A DNA stretch of 64,000 bases from Scylla paramamosain (taxonomy: Eukaryota > Arthropoda > Malacostraca > Decapoda > Portunidae). The notes below the pieces were generated by a model. The model was given only the letters and a program-made list of their open reading frames with translations. It did no database searches and was not told the DNA's origin. Positions 24,305 to 37,279 of the stretch are shown here, piece by piece. The position numbers and the translations under genes were made by a program. Every line of letters starts with the position of its first letter. Position 1 is the stretch's first letter. The stretch is from positions 8,540,110-8,604,109 of the forward strand of contig NC_087197.1 of assembly GCF_035594125.1 (NCBI RefSeq). The letters run 5' to 3'.

Positions 24305-25910
24305 ATTGTTTTATAGTTTCACAAGAACCAGAAGACAAAAAACGCAAGAACTCGTGTATATTGAGAAGTTTCTTAAATACCAAAATGCTAAAACTCATGA
24401 ATAACACTTTTAATTGAGAAACAGAACTACCTTACCAAATGTATGTATTTTGAGTGTCTTTCACATTCTCAGTTACGAAAATCCCAAATTACATGCGAAA
24501 CTAACTTTATGTGGGAAAAAAATAACATTATCAGAAAAGTGTCTTTTGAGTGTTTTTGAGCATGATATGCGAAAAAGCACTAAAAAGCAGAATAATCACA
24601 TTATATAGGAATAAAACTAACTTTTACGAAGAACTTGCCTTTAAATGTTTTTAACTCCTTACATACCAAAACGCTAAAACGCATGCAAAACACCCTTTAT
24701 GGAGAAACAGAATAACATTACCAAAAACGTGTATTTTGAGTGTTTTTGATCATGTTACCTATAAAAACGCTTAATACATGCAAAGAACCCTATGTCTCTG
24801 AAATGAAAGGACATAAAAAAAAAATTTGCTTTTTTCTGGAATTATGTACCAAACCCAGAAGTGCATGCAAAGCCACCTATATGGGGAAATTACACGACTT
24901 TACCAGAAATCTGTCTTTTGAGTGTTTTTCAGCAATTTCAACAATATTACTAAAAACGTGTCTTTTCAGTGATTTACGAAGAAAAACGCTAAAACGGATA
25001 CAAACCAACCAATATGAAGAAATAGAATAACTTTACCAAAAGGATATATTTTGAGTGTTTTTCAACTTGTTACCTAGAAAAAATGCGAAAATGGATGGAA
25101 AGTACTCAATATTGGGAAACAAAAGAACATTACGAGAAACGTGTACAATGAGTGTTTTATGGTTTCATACGAACCACAAGGCAAAAAACGCAAAAAACTA
25201 GATATTACCAAAAAAGTGTCTTTTGAGTGTTTTTGAGCGTGATATGCAACAAAGCACTAAAAAGCAGAACAGTCATATTACATGGGAATAAAACCAACTT
25301 TTACGAAGAACTTGCCTTTAAGGGTTTTTTTTTTAAGTCCTTACATACCAAAACGCTAAAACGCATGCAAAAACACACTCTTATGGAGAAACAGAGTAAC
25401 ATTACGAAAAACATGTATTTTGAGTGTTTTTGATCATGTTATTTATAAAAACGCTTAAATACATGCAAAGAACATTATGTTTGGGAATCGAAAGGACAGT
25501 ACGAGAAATGTGTATTATGAGTGTTTTTAAGTTCCTTAAGTACTAAGAAAGCTAAAACCCACAAATAAAGCTCTTTATAGAGAAAAAAAATAAATTTTTT
25601 TTTTTTTTTTGTTATTCATCTTCATAGGTACTAAGATGCAAAAATTCTGGCAATATTCTTTGGGAATCAAAAACAAAATTACTGAAAACGTGTTTTTTCG
25701 GTGTTTAACGTAGAAAAACGTTAAAACGGATGCAAACATACCAATATGAAGAAATAGAATAACATAAGCAAAAAGGTATATTTTGAGTGTTTTTGAGATT
25801 GTTACCTAGAAAAAACGCGAAAACGAATGCAAAGCACTCCCTATTGGGAAAGAAAAGGACATTACGAGAAACGTGCATAATGAGTGTCTTTTTATATTCG
25901 GGCAAAAGAA

Positions 25911-25934
25911 CTTGTGGTTCACAAGAACCACAAG
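25911..25934. repeat. Perfect 10-bp-arm hairpin in linker
   Basis: CTTGTGGTTC-ACAA-GAACCACAAG, same form as at 11666. The inverted-duplication partner is 50838-50861. Confidence 0.92.
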
Positions 25935-27341
25935 GCAAAAAGCGCATAAAGTGTATATAAAGAAGTTTCTTAGACACCAAAATGCTGAAACTTATGAATA
26001 ACAATCTTAATTCAGAACCAGAACAACATTACCAAATGCGTGTATTTTGAGTGTTTTTTTTCACATTCTTAGCAAAACCTCAAATAGCATGCGAAACTAG
26101 CTTTATGAGGGAAAAAAATGACATTACCAGAAGTGTCTTTTGAGTGTTTTTGAGCGTGTTAGGCAATAAAGCACTAAAAAGCAGGGTAATCATATTACAT
26201 TTGAATAAAACCAACTTTTACAAAGAACTTGCCTTGTGTTTTTCAGCTCCTTACATACCAAATCGCTAAAACGCATGCAAAACACTCCTTTATGGAGAAG
26301 CAGAAAAACTTTACGAAAAACAAGTGTTTTTGAATGTTTTTTATCATGTTACCTATAAAAACGCTTAAATACATGCAAAGATCCCCATATTTGGGAAACG
26401 AAAGGACATTACGAGAAATGTGTATTATGAATGTTTTGAAGTTGCTTAAGTACCAAAACGTTAAAACCTACAAATAACACTTTTTATAGAGAAAAAAATT
26501 AAATAAATAAAAAAATAGCATTTTTATTTTTTTGTTATTCATTTTAATAGGTACCAAGATGCCAATATTCTGCCAAAATTTAGGGAAATTATGTCGAAAA
26601 AAGAACATTATCGAAAAAGTTAATTTTACCTTTTTTTTGGAGTTATGTACCAAACCATAAAGTGTATGCAAAGCCAACTATTTGGGAAAATTTAACGTCT
26701 TTACAAGAAACCTGTCTTTTGAGTGTTTTTACGCATGTTAGGCACCAAAACGATAGATAATATTAAAGTCACTCTATATGGAAATCCAAAACAAAATTAA
26801 TGAAAACGTGTCTTTTAAAAGATTTACGTAGAAAAACGCTAAAACGGATGCAAACCAACCAATATGAAAAAAATAGAATAATATTACCAGAAAAGTATAT
26901 TTTGTGTGTGTTTGAGCTTCTTACATAAAAAAAAAACCCAAAAATGGATGAAAAGCACTGTATATTAGGAAAAAAAAGGACATAACGAGAAACGTGTATA
27001 ATGAGTGTTTTATAGTTTCACCAGAATCACAAGCCAAACAACGTAAAAATTCGTCTGTGTAGAGAAGTTTCTAAGATACCAAAATGCTGAAACACTCTTA
27101 ATCAAGAAACAGAACAACTTTACTAAATACGTGTATTTTGAGTTTTTTTTACATTCTTAGTTAGCAAAACCCCAAATTCCATGCGAAACTAACTTTATGT
27201 GGGAAAAAAATGACATTACCAGAAAAGTGTCTTTGAGTGTTTTTGAGCGTGTTAGGCAATAAAGCACTAAAAAGCAGGGCAATCACATTACATGGGAATA
27301 AAACCAACTTTTACGAAGAACTTGCCTTTTAGTGTTTTTGA

Positions 27342-29380
27342 CACGCATTTAGTAAGGTTGTTCTGTTTCTTAATTAAGAGTGTTATTCATGAGTTTCAGC
27401 ATTTTAGTATTTAGGAAGCTTCTCCATATACACGAGTTTTTGCGTTTTTTGCCTTGTGGTTTTTTTGAACTATAAAACACTTATTATACACTTTTCTTGC
27501 AATGTCCTTTTCTTTCCCAATATAGAGTGTTTTGCATAAATTTTCGCGTTTTTTGTAGGTAAAAAAGTAGCTCAAAAACACTCAAAATATACCTTTTTGG
27601 TAACGTTTTTCTATTTCTTGATATTGGTTGGTTTCCATCCGTTTTAACGTGTTTCTACATAAAACACTGATAAGACACGTTTTCAGTAACCTTGTTTTGG
27701 ATTCCCAGATAGAGTGAGTTCCTTATTATTTATCGTTTTTGTGCCCAACATGCTAAAAAACACTAAAAACACAGATTTCTGGTAAGGTCGTTTAATTTTG
27801 CATGCACTTTAGGGTTTGGTATATAACAGTCCGAAAAAAAAGCTGAAATTAACTTTTGCATTTGGCAACTTAGCATTTGGCACCTTTGAAGATGAATAAC
27901 AAAAAAAATATTTATTTATTTTATTTTATTTATTTTTTTTTTAATAAACAGTGTTATTTGTGTGTTTTAGCTTTTTTGGTACTTAAGGAACTAAAAAAAA
28001 ACACTCATAATACACGCTTCTCGTAATGTCCTTTTGTTTCCCAAACATAATGTTCTTTGCATGTACTTAAGCGTTTTTAAAGATAACATGATCAAAACCA
28101 CTAGAAATACATGTTTTTGGTATATGTTATTCTGTTTCTCTATAAAGTTTGTTTTCCATGCGTTTTAGCGGTTTGGTATATAAGGGGTTAAGAAATTCTT
28201 CGTAAAAGTTGGTTTTGTTCCCATGTAATATGATCGTTCTTATTTTTAGTGCTTTGTTCCAAATCACGCTGAAAAACACTCAAAACACACTTTTCTGGTA
28301 ATATCGTTTTTTTTCCCACATGAAGCTAGTTTCGCATGTAATTTGGCATTTTCGTAACTAACGATGGGAAAAACACTGAAAATACACAATTTGGTAAGGT
28401 AGTTCTGTTTATCTATTAAAAGTGTTATTCATGTATTGATTCATTTTGGTATGTAAGAAATTTCCCTATATACACGAGTTTTTGCGTTTATTGCCTTGTG
28501 GTTCTTTTAAAACCATAAAACACTCATTATACACGTTTCTCGTAATGTCCTTTTGTTTCCTAATATAGAGTGCTTTACATCCATTTTTGCATTTTTTGTA
28601 GGTAACAAGCTCAAAAACACTCAAAATATATCTTTTTGGTAATGTTATTCTATTTCTTCATATAGGATGGTTTGTATCCGCTTTAGCGTTTTTCTACGTA
28701 AAACACTGAAAAGGCACGTTTTCAGTAATTTTCTTTTGGATTCATATATTGACTGACTTCCAAATGATTTATCGTTTTGGTGCCCAACATGCTGAAAAAC
28801 AATGAAAAGAGAGGTTTCTGGTAAAGTCGTTTAACTTTCCTATATAGGTGGCTTTGCATGCTGTTTAGGGTTTGGTACATAACAATCCGAAAAAAAAAGC
28901 TATAATTAACTTATATGATAATGTTCTTTTTTCCACATAAATTCCCTTAATTTTGGCAGAATTTTGGCATCTCGGTACCTATGAAGATGAATAACAAATA
29001 AAAAATCCCATTTTATTATTTTTTTATTCATTATATATATATTTTTTTCTAAAGAGTGTTATTTGTGGGTTTTAGCTTTTTGGTACTGAAGGAACTTAAA
29101 AATCACCTATAATACACGTTTCTCGTGATGTTCTTTCTTATCCCAAACATAAGGTTCTTTGCATGTATTTAAGCGTTTTTATAGATAACATGATCAAAAA
29201 CACTCAAATGTAATGTAATTCTGTTTCTCCATTAAATGTATTTTGCATGAGTTTTAGCGTTTTGGTACGTAAGGAGCTCAAAAACACTTAAAGGAAAGTT
29301 TTTTGGTAAAATTTGGTTGTATTCCCATGTAATGTGATTGCCCTGGCTTTTAATGGTTTATTCCGTCCAAAACCTGAAAA
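27342..29380 (+). repeat. F-orientation HOR block entered through a module border
   Basis: The left edge is the left border of the inverted module, but instead of returning to R after about 455 bp the array continues forward through G and H. Landmarks are near 27880 (variant GCATTTGGCACCTTTGAAG) and 28975. A deletion in monomer F near 27795 joins TCGTTTAATTTT to GCATGCACTTTAGGG. The inverted partner is about 47.3-49.4 kb. Confidence 0.85.
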
Positions 29381-30885
29381 GACATACAAAGCGTCCCATA
29401 TGAGGAAATTAAAGACCTTACCAGAAATCTGTCTTTTGAGTGTTTTTCAGCATGTTAGGCACCAAAACGATAAATAATAAGGAACTCACTCTATGTGGGA
29501 ATCTAAAAGAAAATTAGTGAAAACGTGTCTTTTTCAGTGTTTTACGTAGAAACACGCTAAAACTGATACAAACCAACCAATATCAAGAAGCACAAAAACA
29601 TTACCAAAAATGTATATTTTGAGTGTTTTTGAGCTTGTTACCTACAAAAAAAAAAACGGAAAAATGGATACAAAGCACTCTATATTGGGATACAAAGGGA
29701 CATTGCGAGAAAAGTGTATAATAAATGTTTTATAGTGCAAAAAAACCACAAGGCAAAAAACGCAAAAACTCGTGTATATGCTGAAACTCATGAATAACAC
29801 TCTTAATTGAGAAACAGAGCAACTTTACTAAATGCGTGTCAAAAACACTAAAAGGCAAGTTCTTCGTAAAAGTTGGTTTTATTCCCACGTAATGTGATTG
29901 CCCTGCTTTTTAGTGTTTTATTGCCTAACACGCTTAAAAACACTCAAAGACACTTTCCTGCTAATGTCATTTTTTTCCCACATAAAGCTAGTTTCGCATG
30001 GAATTTGGGGTTTTGGTAACTAAGAATGTAAAAAAACACTTAAAATACACGCATTTAGTAAGGTTGTTCTGTTTCTTGATTACGAGTGTTATTCATGAGT
30101 TTCTGTATTTTAGTATTTTAGAAACTTCTCCATATAGTCGAGTTTTTGCGTTGTTTGCCTTGTGAATCTGGTGAAACTACAAAACACTCATTATACACGT
30201 TTCTCGTTATGTCCTTTTTTTTTCCTTATATAGAGTGTTTTGCATATATTTTCGCGTTTTTTTTATGTAACAAGCTCAAGAAAACACAAAATATATTTTT
30301 TGGTAACGTTATTGTATTTCTTCATATTGGTTGGTTTGCATCCGTTTTAGCGTTTTTCTACGTATATCTTTTAAAAGACACGTTTCCAGTAATTTTGTTT
30401 TGGATTTCCATATAGAGTGACTTTCATATTATTTATCGTTTTGGTGCCTAACACGCTTTTTGGTGCCTTTTGCCTCCCAATATAGAGTGCTTTCCATCCA
30501 TTTTCGCGTTTTTTGTAGGTAACAATTTCAAAAACACTCAAAATATACATTTTTGGTAATGTTATTCTATTTCTTTATTTTGGTTGGTTTCCATCCGTCT
30601 TAGCGTTTTCTACGTAAAACACGAAAAAGACACGTTTTCAGTAATTTTGTTTTGGATTCCCATATAGACTGACTTCCTTGGGTTTTATCGTGTTGGTTCC
30701 TAACATGCTGAAAAACCATGATAAGACAGATTTCTGGCAAAGACGTTTAATTTCCCCATATAGGTGGCTTTGCATGCAATTTAGGGGTTTGATACATAAG
30801 TCCCCCAAAAAAAGCTAAATGTAACTTTTTTGATAATGTTCTTTTTTTATATAATTTCCTGAACTTTGCCCGAATTTTGGCACCT
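28975..30885 (+). repeat. Compound HOR, forward copy
   Basis: Inverted module 29381-29838 and E/C junction 30453-30480 (ACGCTTTTTGGTGCCTTTTG). Length about 1.91 kb. Confidence 0.82.
29381..29838 (-). repeat. Inverted B-F module, copy 4
   Basis: Left border AACCTGAAAA / GACATACAAAGCGTCCC and right border AATGCGTG / TCAAAAACACTAAAAGGC. Forward K flanks both sides. The inverted-duplication partner is 46859-47313. Confidence 0.88.
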
Positions 30886-32861
30886 CCTTACCTGTGAAGA
30901 TGAATAAGAATGAAAAAAAAATATCGTATTTTTTTATTTATTTATTTATTTTTTTCTCAATAAAGAGTGTAATTTGTGGCTTTTAGCTTTTTCGTGCTTA
31001 ATGAACTTAAAAACACTCATAATACACGTTTCTCGTAATGCCCTTTTGTTTCCCAAAAATAGGGTTCTTTGCATGTATTTAAGCGTTTTTATTGGTAACA
31101 TAATCAAAAACACTCAAAATACATGTTTTTGGTAATGTTATTCTGTTTCACCCTAAAGTGTATTTTGCATGCATTTTAGTGTTTTGGTATATAAGGAGCT
31201 TAAATACACTTAAAGGCAAGTTCTTGTTAAAAATTAGTTTTATTTCAATGTAATGTGATTGCCCTGCTTTTTAGTGCTTTATTGCCTAAAACGCTCAAAA
31301 ACACTCAAAAGACATTTTTCTGGTAATGTCATTTTTTCCCACATAAAGCTGGTTTCGCATGCAATTTGGGGTTTTGGCAACTAAGGATGTGAAAAGCACT
31401 TAAAATACACGCATTTAGTAAGATTGTTCTGTTTCTCAATTGAAAGTGTTGTTCCAGAGTTTCAGCATTTTGGAATGTAAGAAACTTCACTATATACACG
31501 AGTTTTTGCGTTTTTTGCCTTGTAGTTCTTGTGAAATTATAAAACACACATTATACACGTTTCTCGTAATATCCTTTTGCTTCCCAATATAGAGAGCTTT
31601 CCATCTATTTTCGCGTTTTTTGTAGGTAACAATTTAAAAAACACTCAAAATATACCTTTTTGGTAATGTTATTATATTCCTTCATATTGGTTGGTTTGCA
31701 TCCGTTTTAGCGTTTTTCTACGTAAAACACCGAAAAGACACGTTTTTAGTAATATTGTTTTGGATTCCCATATAGATTGACTTCCATATTATTTATCGTG
31801 TTGGTTCCTAAGATGCTGTAAAACACTCATAAGACCGTTTTCTGGCAAAAACGTTTAATTTCCCCATATAGGTGGCTTTGCATGCACTTTAGGGGTTTGG
31901 TACATAATAGTCCGAAAAAAAAGCTAAATTTAACTTTTTTGATAATGTTCTTATTTCACATAATTTCCTGAATTTTGCCCGAATTTTAGTATCTCGGTAC
32001 CAGTGAAGATGAATAAGAAAGAAAAAAAATATTGTATTTTTTTTTTATTTATTTATTGTTTCTCAATAAAGAGTGTTATTTGTGGCTTAAAGCTTTTTGG
32101 TAATTAATGAAGTTAAAAACACTCATAATACACGTTTCTCGTAATCTCCTTTCGTTTCCCAAAAATAGTGTTCTTTGCATGTATTTAAACGTTTTCATTG
32201 GTAACATAATCAAATGCACGCAAAATATATGTTTTTGGTAATATTATTCTGTTTCACCATAAAGAGTGTTTTGCAGGCGTTTTAATGTTTTGGTATATAA
32301 GGAGCTCAAAAACACTTAAATGTAAGTTCTTGGTAAAAATTCGTTTTCCTCCAATGTAATGTGATTGCCCTCCTTTTTAGTGCTTTATTGCCTATCACGC
32401 TCAAAAACACTTAAAAGACATTTTTCTGGTAAAGTCATTTTTTTTCCCACAATTCTATTTTCCCATGCAATTTGGGGTTTTGGTAACTTAGAATGTGAAA
32501 AGCACTCAAAATACACGCATTTATTAAGGTTGATCTGTTTCTCAATTAGGAGTGTTATACATAAGTTTTAGCATTTTTGTATCTAGGAAACCTCTCCATA
32601 TACACGAGATTTTGCGTTTTTTGCCTTGTGGTTCTTTTGAACTATAAAACAATCATTATGCACTTTTCTTGCAATGTACTTTTGTTTACCAGTATAGAGT
32701 GCTTTGCATCAATTTTTGCGTTTTTTGTAGGTAATAAGCTCAAAAACACTCAAAATATACCTTTTTAGTAACGTTTTTCTATTCCTTGATATTGGTTGCT
32801 TTCCATCCGTTTTAGTGTTTTTCTACGTAAAACACTGAGAAGACACGTTTTCAGTAACTTT

Positions 32862-32890
32862 GGATTCCCATATATATATATGGATTCCCA
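32862..32890 (+). repeat. Short GGATTCCCA duplication with (AT)6
   Basis: GGATTCCCA occurs twice with a 20-bp period, separated by alternating TA. This is the unexpanded counterpart of the (AT)87 tract at 41245-41418 in the opposite arm. Confidence 0.9.
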
Positions 32891-33007
32891 TATAGAGGTG
32901 AGTTCCTTATTATTTATCGTTTTGGTGTTTAACATGCTAAAAACACTCAAAACACAGATTTCTGGTAAGGTCGTTAAATTTCTTTATATAGGAGGCTTTG
33001 CATGCAC

Positions 33008-33017
33008 TTTAGGGTTT
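33008..33017 (-). promoter_or_regulatory. Telo-box-like motif in monomer F (example)
   Basis: TTTAGGGTTT on the plus strand (AAACCCTAAA on the minus strand) at the end of monomer F. The same ten bases recur once per HOR in many units, for example 17885-17894 and 62431-62440 on the plus strand. The match to the plant telo-box is exact; function here is only a suggestion and depends on the host being a plant. Confidence 0.45.
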
Positions 33018-34252
33018 GGTACATAACTGTTTGAAAAAAAAAGCTGAAATTAACTAATTTCATAATATTCTTTTAATATACGATTGCCCGGAATTTTCCA
33101 AGAATTTGGGCATCTCGGTACTATGAAGATGAATAAGAAAAAAAAAAATCCTATTTTTTATATATTTTTTTTTATATTTTCTAAATAAAGAAAGTTATTT
33201 GTGGGTATTAGCTTTTTGGTACTGAAGGAACTTAAAAAACACTCATAATACACGTTTCTCGGAAAGTCCTTTTGTTTCCAAAACATAATGTTCTTTGCAT
33301 GTATTTAAACGTTTTTATAGATAACATGATCAAAAAACGCTCAAAATATATGTTTTTGGTAATGTTTTTCTGTTTCTCCATAAAGTTTGTTTTGCATGCG
33401 TTTTAGCGGTTTGTTATATAAAGAGCTCAAAAACACTTAAAGGCAAGTTTTTTGGTATAAATTGGTGTTATTCCAATGTAATATGATTGCCCTCCTTTTT
33501 AGAGCTTTAGTGCCTATCACGCTCAAAAACACTCAAAAGGCACTTTTTTGGTAATGTCATTTTTTCCCACATAAAGTTAGTTTTGCATGCAATTTTTGGT
33601 TTTCGTAACTAAGAATGTGAAAAGCACTAAAAATACATGCATTTGGTAAGGTTGTTCTGTATTCTTAATTAAGAGTGTTATTTCTGAGTTTCAGCATTTT
33701 GGTATCTAAGAAACTTCTTCATATACATCGAGTTTTGCGATTTTTGCCTTGTGGCTGTTGTGAAACTATAAAACACTCATTATACACGTTTCTCGTAATG
33801 TCCTTTTGTATCCCAATATAGAGTGCTTTCCATCCATTTTCGCGTTTTTTGAAGAAAAAAGCTCAAAAACACTCAAAATATACCTTTTTGGTAATGTTAT
33901 TCTATTTCTCCATATTCGTTGGTTTGCATCCGATTTAGCGTTTATCTACGTAAAACACTGAAAAGATACTTTTTCAGTAATTTTGTGATGGATTCCCACA
34001 TTTAGTGACTTCCATATTATTTATCGTTTTGGTGCCTAACATGCTGAAAAAAAAACACAAAAGACATGTTTCTGGTAAGGTCGTTTAATTTCCCCATATA
34101 GGTGGCTTTGCATGCACTTTAGGGTTTGGTACATAACAGTCCGAAAAAAAGCTAAAATTAACTCTTTTTCATAATGTTCTTTTTTCACACAATTACCCTG
34201 AATTTTGGGCAGAATTTTAGCATCTCGGTACCTATGAAGATGAATAAAAAAA

Positions 34253-34290
34253 AAATCCTATTTTTCTATTTATTTATTTATTTATTTTTT
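34253..34290. repeat. A/T block of monomer H: (TTTA)n
   Basis: CTATTTATTTATTTATTTAT followed by poly(T), just right of the 34227 landmark. Similar TTTA runs lie at about 2400, 6606, 7682 and 30940. Confidence 0.88.
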
Positions 34291-36290
34291 CTCTATAAAT
34301 AGTGTTATTTGTGTGTTTTAGCTTTTTGGTACTTAAAGAACTTAAAAACACTCATAATACACGTTTCTCGAAATGTCCTTTCGTTTCCCAAACATAAGAT
34401 TCTTTGCATGTATTTAAGCGTTTTTATAGGTAACATGATCAAAAACACTCAAAATACATGTTTTGGGTAATGTTATTCCGTTTCTAAATAAAGGGTGTTT
34501 TACATGCGTTTTAGCGTTTTGGTATATAAGGAGCTCAAAAACACTTAGAAAAAACACTTGGTAAAAGTTGATTTTATTTCCATGTAATGTGATTGCCCTG
34601 CTTTTTAGTGCTTTATTGCCTATCATGCTAAAATATAAAAAAAAAAACACTTAAAAGACACTTTTCTGGTAATGTCATTTTTTTCCCACATAAAGCTACT
34701 TTCACATAAAATTTGGGCTTTTGGTAACTAAGAATGTGAAAAACACTCAAAATACACGCATTTGGTAAGGTTGTTCTGTTTCTCAATTGATAGTGTTATT
34801 CAGGAGTTTCACCATTTTGGTATCTAAGTATCTTTTTGCGTTTTTTGTCTTGTGAGTCTTGAGAATCTATAAAACACTCATTATACACGTTTCTCGTAAT
34901 GTCCTTTTGTTAACCAATAGAGAGAGCTTTCCATCCATTTTCGCGTTTTTTTTGTAAGTAAAAAGCTAATAAAACACTTAAATTATACCATTTTGGTAAT
35001 CTTATTCTATTTCTTTATATTGGTTGGCTTGCATCCGTTTTAGCGTTTTTCTACGTAAAACACGAAAAAGACACGTTTAAAGTAATTTTGTTTTGGATTA
35101 CCACATAGAATGACTTCAATATTATTTATTGTTTTGGTGACTAACATGCTCAAAAACACTAGAAACACAGGTTTCTCGTAAAGTCGTCTGATTTCTCCAT
35201 ATAATTGGGTTTGCATGTACTTCATGGTTTGGTACATAACAGTCCGAAAAAAAACCTAAAATTAACATTTTTGATTATGTTCTTTTTACTCATAATTTCC
35301 CTGAATTTTGCCAGAATTTTGGCATCTCAGTACCTATGAAAAAGAATAACAAAAAAAAAAAAACTATTTTTTTATTATTTCTTTTTTTCTTTATAAAGAA
35401 GTTTTAGCTATTTGGTAATTATGGAACTAAAAAACAAGCATAATACACGTTTTTCGTAATGTCCTTTCGTTTCCCAGACATAGGGTTCTTAGTATGTATT
35501 TAAGTGTTTTTAGAGGTAACATGATCAAAAACACTCAAAATATATGTTTTTGGTAATGTTAATCTGTTTCTCCGTAAAGGGTGTTTTGCATGTGTTTTAG
35601 CGTTTTGGTATATAAGGAGTTAAAAAACACTTAAAGGCAAGTTCTTGGTAAAAGTTGGTTTTATTCCGTTGTAATGTGATTGCCCTCCTTTTTAGTGCTT
35701 TATTGCCTAACTCTATCAAAAACCCTCAAAAGACACTTTTCTGGTTATATCATTTTTTTTCCCACATAAAGCTTGTTTCGCATGCAATTTGGTGTTCTAG
35801 TAACTAAGAATGTGAAAAACACTCAAAATACACGCATTTAGAAATGTTATTCTGTTTCTTAATTAAGAGTGTTATTCAGGAGTTTCAGCATTTTGGTATC
35901 TATGAAACTTCATATACACTAGTTTTTGCGTTTTTTTGCTTTGTGGTTCTTGTGAAACTACAAAATACTCATTATACACGTTTCTAGTAATGTCCTTTTG
36001 TTTCCCAATATACAGTGCTTTGCATCTATTTTCGCGTTTTTTTTTTTGTTGGTTACAAGCTCAAAAATACTTAAAATATATGTTTTTGGTAATGTTATTC
36101 TATTTCTTCATATTGGTCTGTTTGCATCAGTTTTAACGTTTTTTACGTAAAACACTGAAAAGACACGTTTTCAGTAATTTTGTTTTGAATTCCCATATAG
36201 AGTGACTTCCATATTATTTTTCATTTTGGTGCTTAACATGCTAAAAAACACTCAAAAGACAGTTTTCTTGTAAAGTCGTTTAATTTCCTC

Positions 36291-36816
36291 GTAGAAAAAC
36301 GCTAAAACGGATGCAAACCAACGAATATGAAAAAATAGAATAGTATTACCAGAAAAGTATATTTTGTGTGTTTTTGAGCTTGTTACATAAAAAAAAACGC
36401 AAAAATGAATGCAAAGCACTGTATATTAGGAAAAAAAATGGACATAACGAAAAACGTGTATAATGAGTGTTTTATAGTTTCACCAGAATCACAAGGCAAA
36501 CAACGAAAAAACTCGTCTGTGTGGAGAAGTTTCTAAGATACCAAAATGCTGAAACTCATGAATAACACTCTTAATCAACAAACAGAACAACCTTACTAAA
36601 TGCGTGTATTTTGAGTGTTTTTTTTACATTCTTAGTTACCACAACTCCAAATTCCATGTGAAACTAACTTTATGTGGGAATAAAATAACATTACCAGAAA
36701 AGTGTCTTTGAGTGTTTTTGAGCGTGTTAGGCAATAAAGCACTAAAAAGCAGGGCAATCACATTACATGGGAATAAAACCAACTTTTACGAAGAACTTGC
36801 CTTTTAGTGTTTTTGA
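36291..36816 (-). repeat. Short R-orientation segment (D-B-A-K)
   Basis: Reverse monomers D, C, linker, B, A and K, ending TTTTAGTGTTTTTGA at the recurrent junction. It closely resembles the R sequence just before 27342, including the ACAAGGCAAACAACG linker variant. Confidence 0.8.
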
Positions 36817-37279
36817 CGCGCATTTAGTAAGGTTGTTCTGTTTCTCAATTAAGAGTGTTATTCATGAGTTTCAGCATTTTAGTATCTTGGAAGCTTAGAT
36901 TTTGCGTTTTTTGGCTTGTGGTTTTTTTGAACTATAAAACATTCATTATACACTTTTCTCGCAATGTCCCTTTGTTTCCCAATATAGAGTGTTTTGTATC
37001 AATTTTGTGTTTTTTTGTATGTAACAAGCTCAAAAACACTCAAAATATACATTTTTGGTAATGTTTTTTCTGCTTCTTGATATTGGTTGGTTTGCATCAG
37101 TTTTAGCGTTTTTCTACGTAAAAGACTAAGAAGACAAGTTTTCAGTAATTTTCTTTTGGATTCCCACATAGAGAGAGTTCCTTATTATTTATCGTTTTGG
37201 TGCCTAACATGCTGAAAAACACTCAAAAGACAGATTTCTGGTAAGGTCTCTTATTTCCTCATATGCGAGGCCTTGCATG
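36817..37279 (+). repeat. Inverted B-F module, copy 5
   Basis: A forward module between two reverse K monomers. The right border reads GCGAGGCCTTGCATG / TCTTTTGAGTG. The same unusual GCGAGGCCTTG variant appears at 60185, so these two copies share recent ancestry. Confidence 0.87.

Larger units (their letters stand above)
16584..27341 (-). repeat. Long R-orientation HOR block
   Basis: Landmarks lie at about 16995, 17775, 18905, 20015, 21097, 22218 (truncated), 23235, 23795, 25627 and 26548. The short 16995-17775 spacing reflects a deletion at 17395-17430. The 560-bp 23235-23795 unit lacks C, linker, B, A, K and J. The long 23795-25627 spacing contains further deletion scars near 24805 and 25205. 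It ends at the recurrent junction GTGTTTTTGA / CACGCATTTAG. Confidence 0.85.
20000..33500. repeat. Inverted duplication II, left arm
   Basis: Paired with 40.6-56.9 kb in opposite orientation, including an orientation switch inside each arm (27342 and 49420). Landmark distances mirror closely: 26548 to 27342 is about 794 bp against 793 bp on the other side; 25627 to 26548 is 921 against 925; 23235 to 23795 is 560 against 558; 22218 to 23235 is 1017 against 1012. Shared rare variants include GGCAACGAG / CTCGTTGCC (23231 and 53437) and the TTAATTTATTTTAATTTA A/T block. The inner edge is near 33500. Confidence 0.85.
29839..36290 (+). repeat. F-orientation HOR block
   Basis: Landmarks lie at about 30885 (CACCTCCTTACCTG variant), 31995, 33117, 34227 and 35330, all 1.10-1.12 kb apart after the first unit. 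A C-D-E duplication junction is at 30453-30480 and a short TA-bearing duplication at 32862-32890. It ends at a unique switch near 36290, where TTTAATTTCCTC (forward F) meets GTAGAAAAACGC (reverse D/E boundary). Confidence 0.85.
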
